From NCBI GenBank assembly GCA_029783825.1, contig JAREIK010003121.1:29672-93671 (forward strand): a DNA stretch of 64,000 nt. Direction: 5' to 3'. Numbering within the stretch: position 1 is the stretch's first letter; every line of letters begins with the position of its first letter. This document shows, piece by piece, positions 57,880 to 64,000 of the stretch. Both the position numbers and the translations under genes were made by a program. This stretch comes from Sapria himalayana (Eukaryota > Streptophyta > Magnoliopsida > Malpighiales > Rafflesiaceae). The notes beneath the pieces are model-generated. The model saw only the letters and a list, made by a program, of their open reading frames with translations. It was not told where the DNA came from and ran no database searches.

Positions 57880-59112
57880 GAACAAAGATGGAAGTCCTGT
57901 GATATATTTCCCATCTGAATAGTTATAGAAGCTTACATTGGTCTTCTAGTTCATGTTGATATAGAATTTCTCCCATGGCAGACCTCGTGAAAATCAGATA
58001 CAAACCTTCATTAATTCACTAAAGCTCAAAGGAATGGTTAAATTTGTCGAATTCGATGCTAAACACATATTTTTATTATGCATGATGTAGGAGGATTATC
58101 TCTGAATTTGGTTACGGGGGCAATGAAATGTTAATGGCTACCCTATGTGAGTATAGAAATGGATTAAAATCTTCAGTCCACATGAGGAGGCCCTGATAGC
58201 CTTGGTATGGTTTTCTCTCCTGAACCTTCCAATATTTTTGTATAATATGCATTCTCTTCACTCTATTGCTTCATGCTTGGGTATTCCAATGATGTGGGAT
58301 GAGGCGATAGTAAACATGACTAGGTTGAGTAAGGCTCGAGTAGGTGTTGAGTGTAACTTGCTTTAACATCCACCTACAAGAATCTGGATAGGTATAGGAG
58401 AGAAAGATCAAAGTCTAGTTTTCTAGCAACCTACCATGCCAAAAAACATACCACCCTATTGTAGTGTATGTAATAGGCTAGGGCATGACAAGCGAGAGTT
58501 TATGCTTAGGCTAGAGGAGAAGGGAAAGGAGAGGGGGCATGAAGGTAGAGGATGGGTAAGGAAAAAGAAGTATGGATTAGGAGGCAAGAGGGGGTAGTGA
58601 TGAGAGAAGGCAATTCATTAGAGGCAATTTTAGGCATTGTTGAAGGCAAGGAGAGGGGGGGAGGAGGCAATGCATTGGGTCTTCTAGATCTTCCAAAAGG
58701 TCCAGATATGGAAATCTGGAAGGAGGAAGGAATGGGCAGTAACATAGGAGGGCTAAGGCTAGAAGAGGATGGGGGAGGTAACCCTAAAAGAGTAGAGAAG
58801 TATGGCAGTAAGGGCACAAAGAGCAGGGAGGAATGGGCAGAAGTTGACAGGGGTGAAGGCTTGATGGAGGTGAAAGTGAAGAAAAAGAGGGATAAAAAAT
58901 TAAAGTCAAGGAGGGTTTTGAGAGAGAAAGGGGAAGAATATAGCTGGATGGATGAGGATCATTTGGATTTTCTAGAAGTAGACTCAAACATATTTAGCTG
59001 TCCCTCATTAGGCAGGGATGAAGTAGAAGAAATGGGGGATATGAAAAAGGTGAAGGATGATTTAGTGCTCTATGAGGAGGATTGGGAGAAGCTCACTAGG
59101 GATAAGCTATGA
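57880..59112 (+). pseudogene. LINE-B ORF1 (gag-like) pseudogene
   Basis: Readable parts are NKDGSPVIYFPSE (about 57885), matching the DUF4283-like entry of LINE-A, then LKLKGMVKFVEFDAKHIFLL and ALIALVWFSL..NLPIF. After these come a 'GIPMMWDEAI' block and a CCHC knuckle YCSVCNRLGHDKREF (about 58455-58500) in which the last Cys is Phe. A Glu/Gly/Arg-rich acidic-basic tail follows, open from 58552 to 59112 and ending in a stop. Several stops and frameshifts occur upstream, so no functional start can be given. Confidence 0.85.
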
Positions 59113-59268
59113 AATCCATAAGAAAAATGGCAATGCAACTCGGGCTGCAACCTAAATATAGGGAGTTAATGCAAATTACTCATTATGTTGCAAAACAATC
59201 AAGAAATAGAAAGAAACATTTAAATAAGACACATGGGTCGAAATGTACTATGAGAGATCAAGCCAACT

Positions 59269-62200
59269 ATGGATTTTATGGATAGGTGCCTATACTGGAA
59301 TATAATGGGTGTGGCCAATAACCCCTCGATTAATAGGCTAAAAAAGTTAATAAAAATACATAAAATCAACTTAGTTATTATTGCGGAACCTATGATAGAA
59401 AAGGACCAGTTGGATAAATATAGTAAGATTTTAGGTTTTAATAACACATATGCTAATCTAAATAGTTAGCTCTAGATCATGTGGAGAAATAAACTAGATA
59501 TTATAATCCTAAAAGATACGGAGTAGGTAGTTCATTTTAAAATTGATAAAGAAGCAGAAGGAATAATATCAGTGGTATATGCAAAAAATGCTAAGAAAGA
59601 TAGATTGGAGTTATGGAAGGAGATGGAGGACATAGCTATCAAAAATACTCCATGGATCATTGGAGGATATTTTAACGTAATAAGGAATGCACATAAAAAG
59701 AAAGGAGGTAAAACTCCTGATAATGTGGCCATGACACAATTTAATGATATAATATCTAGAGCCAACTTGATGGAAGTGGATGTTATAGGATCTCGATTCA
59801 CTTGGGGTAACAACTGGCATAAAAGAGGAGCACTATGGGCTAGACTAGACAAGGTTATGTATAATGCTAAGTGGGTTTCTGAGCAAAGTGTTACAGGGCT
59901 AAGGTATTTAATTAGAACATGCTCGGATCACGGTCCATTGTTACTCTCTATTCATAAAAATCATTGGATTGTTGGAAGCTTTAAATTTCAGAATATGTAG
60001 GCAAAGCACATGGATTTTGGAATAGAAGTGAAGGAGTCATGGAAAGAACCATCATTTGGAAAACCAATGCAGGCACTATCATTCAAGTTACGTAGATTAA
60101 AAAACTATTTGCAATTATGAAACAAAGAAATTTTTGGAAATCTAAATTCAAAGATTAATAAAGCCGAAGAAGTAGTGGAGAAGCTGGAATTAGAATTTGA
60201 GAGTAATCAGAGTGAGGAGTCCAGATTTAAACTAAGTGAGGCTAAAGGGCAAATAAATCTCATATTGCACATGGAGTAAATTTTCTAGAAACAACGGGCA
60301 AAAATTAAATGGCGGAAGGACGGGGATCGAAATACAACATTTTTTCACAATATGAGTAACGCTAAAACATAGAGAAATAAGATTAAGGGTATTAATAATA
60401 AGGAAGGTACATGGGTGGAAAATGATAAAGAAATAGTAGCCCTTTTTAATGACTTTTTTAAAAGTCATTTATGCGGGCAAGAAATACATGAAGGAAACTC
60501 ATTATTGAAATAATTTAAATGAACATAATCAGAGAATGGAAAGGATTTCTAGGGAGGAAGTAGTTAAAGAAGTTGTGTTTAGTTTAGATAAAGATAGTGC
60601 AGTAGGCTCGGATGGCTGTAATAACTATTTTTTTCAGTTATGCTGGCATATTATTAAAAATGATCATGTAATGGCTATTTTAAGCCTTTTTGCAGGTGTG
60701 GATATTCTAAAAGCATGGGTAAATTCTTTTATTGTGCTTATCCCTAAAAAGGTATCTTCTAAGAAGTGTGATGATTTTAGACCAATTAGCTTATGTAATA
60801 CAGTTTATAAAATTCTTGTAAAAATCTTGCAAAGTAGGCTAGGCTGTATTTTGTCAGAGATAATTTCTAAAGAACAAATGGGTTTCATCAAAAATAGATT
60901 AATGATGGAAAATATAAGACTGACATCTGAAATGATGAAGGAAATAGCTATGAAAACTTGAGGTGAAAATCTACTAATAAAGATAGATTTGTCCAAAGCT
61001 TTTGACAGGCTATAGTGGAACACACTCTACTTTGTCATGAGGAAGCTAGGATTTTCAGAGTTATGCATAGATTTAATATACAAAGCATTTCTAGCGCATG
61101 TGTAAGAATCATCGTGAGTGGAAAGAATGGGGATGAATTTAAGCCAAGAAGAGGCTTAAGGCAAGGGAATCCTTTGTCTCCTTTATTATTTGATATATAT
61201 CTAGATTTACTGATTCTCAGCTTAAATAGCAGTATGTCAGATGGTAAAATTATACCCTTCAGGCAACCTAAAAACATTCCGAGAATAGGCTATTTAGCTT
61301 ATGTGGATGATTTAATAATTTTCACAAATGCTAGTAGAAGATCATTAATGAATTTAATGAAGTTATTGGAAAGATTCGAGACTGAGACGGGGCAAATAAT
61401 GAATAAAAATAAGTTTTAATTTATGTTAAGATCTAAAATGTCTGATAAAGTGACTGCAAAAGTTAATAATATTATAGGTTTTAAGCAAATTAAAGGAGCT
61501 TTAACGTACTTGGGTTGCCCTATATATGAGGGTAGATTACGAGAGGAATATTTAAGCTTTTCATAAGACAAATTGAGAAAAAAAATTATAGGGTGGAAGG
61601 AGAATTTATTGGGATTCAGGGGTAGGATTACTCTTAGTTCTCATGTACTCAAAGTACACTGATACATATTTTGTCAGTTATTCACCCTCCTAAAAAGTTT
61701 ATAAAGAGATTAAAGATGAAAATGACAAACTTTTTATTGGGCAAAAAATGAAGGGAGGCATAAACTTCATTGGAAAAACTAGAAAGATATATGTTGTCCA
61801 AAAAATGAAGTAAGTTTATGATTAATTAGTTTCGAAGATATCGCCTCATCATGGGATTGCAAAGGTTGTTGGAGATTGAAAGAAAATAAAAGCTTGTGGG
61901 CAAAATATATGTAGGCTAATTATGGGTGGGAAAGTAATAAAAGTTTGAGAAGGCCTCAAATAATTAGAAAGCACTGGAAAAATAGAAAGGGGTAGTAGAA
62001 TCATTCTCGATACTGCACAAGAGTGGCTGGAAATGGATGTTCAACCCACAATAAATTTTCACATTAAAATTGGTAAAAGAAGTGATTAGAAAGAAAAAAA
62101 CATGTTCAATCTATTTTTAATGGTCCTGGAATAAAGATAACCCACATAAAATGTGTTTACTTGCTTGGAAGGTTTTTTCTAATGCTATACTAGTGGATAA

Positions 62201-63158
62201 TAATGTGCAAAGGAAGGGTATTAAGTTGGTATCTAGATGTGACTGTTGCTTTGCAGCAATAGAAACTACAGATCATCTATTCTCAAAAGGTAAATTTGTA
62301 GCTAAAGTTTAGAAGGAGCTAGAAAAATCTGCTTAGATAAATATTAAAGAGACATGATTAATAGTTAGAGTTAGGAAATGGGAAGGAGAAAATTTTAAAA
62401 GTTCAACCAAAATATGGATTACTCAAAATCTTTCGCATGTTGTTATCTAGAGTTTATGAAAAGCTAGAAATAAGAGTAGACATGATAAAAGAATGAACTC
62501 AGCGGATATATTAAAAGATGTTAGGAGAGAGATCAGTATTATATTTTAATATAGCGAATAAGGGCTGAAAATATAGATGCGAAAAGAGCAATTAGGAACT
62601 CACGGGGGCTTGCAATGAGTTGCAATGAGTAAGGAGAAGCCTAGGAGTGTAAAAAGCATAAGATGGAATAAGCCTTCTACATGACATTTATCTCTTAATA
62701 AGGATGGAAATTTTAATAGAGACATGGGGGCGGCATGAGGGGGAGGCATAATTAGAGATTCACAAGGGCGAATTATTAAAGCTTACTCTCTGTCATGCAA
62801 GGCTACATCGGCGATAAACTCAGAAATTAGTGCACTCGCAAGAGGGTTGTAGGTCTACAAGGAGCTTGAATTGAAAAACATACAAATCCATGTGGAATCT
62901 AGCTTGATAGTAGATTTAGAAAAAAATAAAATATCTTTATGGAAATAAGAAGAGGAAAGAGAGGAGATTGTAAATCTTATGTAGGAGCTAAAGGCATCTA
63001 TTAAACACATTTATAGGGAGGTAAATGTGTTTGCTGACTCTTTAGCTTGAATAAACCTCCTTAAAGGGGCTAAAGATTTTAATGAGGAATTTTTGCCGGT
63101 TTAGTTACAAGAATTAGCTGGACTGGATAGATTAGCTTTCACCTATCTAAGGGTTTAA
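59269..63158 (+). pseudogene. LINE-B ORF2: endonuclease, RT, zf-RVT, RNase H
   Basis: The endonuclease (59269-60000) has YWNIMGV, a catalytic-Glu block IIAEPMI, the WIIGGYFNVI (GDFN-type) block and TCSDHGPLL, with one stop near 59467. The RT (60536-61419) has FRPISLCNTVYKILVK, GFIKNR, LSKAFDRL and GLRQGNPLSPLLFDIYLD. It has an intact A-Y-V-D-D box (Asp codons 61306-61311), where plant LINEs usually have YADD. zf-RVT reads CDCCFAAIETTDHLF (about 62238-62285). RNase H (about 62724-63158) has GGGIIRDSQGRI, SEISALARGL and IQIHVESSLIVDL, where LINE-A has HVDS, and ends FADSLA..LAFTYLRV. Several stops and frameshifts make it non-functional. Confidence 0.93.
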
Positions 63159-64000
63159 AAGGCTAGGATATGAGAGATGGTGGGAGAGGGGCCACTAGGG
63201 GAAGAAGGAGAAGTAGAATTGTTTAAAAAGGGGGCACATAGGTTTTTTGTTGTTTGCTATTTTGCAGGTCAAGAGCACTACTAAATTTGGAAGAGATGCT
63301 AGCTCTAAGAGGTCTGCTCTTTGTATTTTGTGTAGGGTTTCTACAGGTGAATGGAAGGTCGAACAAGTTTGAACTTGGGCAAAAGATTATTGTTGCAGGG
63401 AAGGGGAAGAGATAGAAGATGAAAGTAGAAGGATATTTCTATTTTTTATATATATATTTTTTAGGATGCATTGTATTGTAAATAAATAAGGGAGGGAAGG
63501 GTAAATGGACAAGAAGTTATATTCGATTGTATGGAATATCTGGTTGTTTGAGAAAACTATATTACTGCTGGAGATTAGAGCTTGTGTTTTGCTCAAGTCT
63601 CTATTGCAGGAAGGAGCCAGTGGTAATGACAAGAGTAGCAGCAAGCAGGTTGTGCACTATTTGGAGAAGGCCAATGGTCTACCTGAAGTAAAGTAGGCAG
63701 GAGGCTTAAGAAATCAGTAGCAAGAATGAGTTCTGCCACAATTGGTAGGCATAAAATAATCAGCTTGGAAGTTTGAGGAAGGAAGAGGCATGCAAGGGAG
63801 AAGAGTAATCATATATGTAGTTAAATTTTTGGACCTATTCGAACAAAATTTCAAGTTGTAATGTAAATAAGGGGGGAAAGGGAAATGGGTAGGAGGCTAT
63901 GTTTATCTGGTTTTGCAAGAGAGCAAAATTCTAACCTCGTGAGAAGATAAGGAGCATTATCAAGAGAAGCGGGTGGAAGGATCAAACACCCTGGATTGGC
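63159..64000 (+). other. LINE-B 3' region, incomplete
   Basis: No gene supported. 'gtaaataaataagggagggaagggtaaatgg' (63478) and 'gtaaataaggggggaaagggaaatggg' (63862) suggest an imperfect ~380-bp direct repeat, echoing the repeat-bearing 3' region of LINE-A. The A-rich tail is beyond the edge. Confidence 0.6.

Larger units (their letters stand above)
57653..64000 (+). mobile_element. LINE-B, L1-type non-LTR retrotransposon, running off the window
   Basis: Relative of LINE-A with the same order: 5' UTR with tagagagaaa motifs, ORF1, ORF2 and a 3' region. It is not interrupted and is better preserved than LINE-A (longer open frames, intact RT catalytic box), but still carries stops. The 5' end abuts array 3, as LINE-A abuts array 1. 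The 3' terminus is outside the window. Confidence 0.93.

Noticed and set aside
58506..58987. Minus-strand Pro/Ser/Leu-rich frames opposite LINE-B ORF1
   Set aside because: Antisense of the charged ORF1 tail; no independent support.

Overview
This window is repeat-dominated, AT-rich nuclear DNA from a flowering plant, probably one with a large genome. The plant call rests on plant-type LINEs with a C-terminal RNase H, CACTA (En/Spm-type) DNA transposons with CACTACAAGAAAA-like ends, and decayed fragments of plant gene families (BBR/BPC, SMXL, ARIA/ABAP1-type armadillo, ARF GTPase). The species cannot be named from the sequence. I see no intact host gene. Every coding trace is broken, and many open frames are artefacts of low-complexity DNA.

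The backbone alternates LINEs and hexamer arrays in one orientation: array 1 (1-3549), LINE-A (3550-22910), array 2/3 (22911-28099 plus 53977-57652), and LINE-B (57653 to the window end). The arrays are degenerate (AAGAAT)n, nearly free of C on the + strand. Three related CACTA transposons landed in this backbone. CACTA-1 (5495-17427) split the endonuclease domain of LINE-A. CACTA-2 (28100-53976) split the hexamer array. CACTA-3 (32421-48227) landed inside CACTA-2. CACTA-3 has a perfect 3-bp target duplication (tat/tat). CACTA-1 has tat/aat, and removing it restores the LINE reading frame.

The three CACTAs share ends, subterminal repeats built on 'tagctaggga' and 'gtcgctaaat', and a minus-strand remnant of a Transposase_24-like protein. 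No TNP2-type catalytic transposase was recognised in any of them. Each carries foreign cargo. CACTA-1 holds an SMXL4/5-like fragment flanked by ~97-bp inverted repeats, a BASIC PENTACYSTEINE gene, a short Walker-A kinase-like fragment, and a 2.5-kb phage-type RNA polymerase pseudogene of the linear mitochondrial plasmid type. CACTA-2 holds an intron-containing ARIA/ABAP1-like fragment, an unidentified small gene piece, and a decayed Ty1/copia pol. CACTA-3 holds an intronless full-length ARF GTPase pseudogene, a Ty3/gypsy RNase H fragment, a 1,031-bp triplication, GC-rich triplet islands and several tandem-repeat families.

The most unusual object is the mitochondrial-plasmid RNA polymerase inside a nuclear CACTA element. 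The order of events read from the nesting is: LINEs and arrays first, then CACTA-1 and CACTA-2 independently, then CACTA-3 last.
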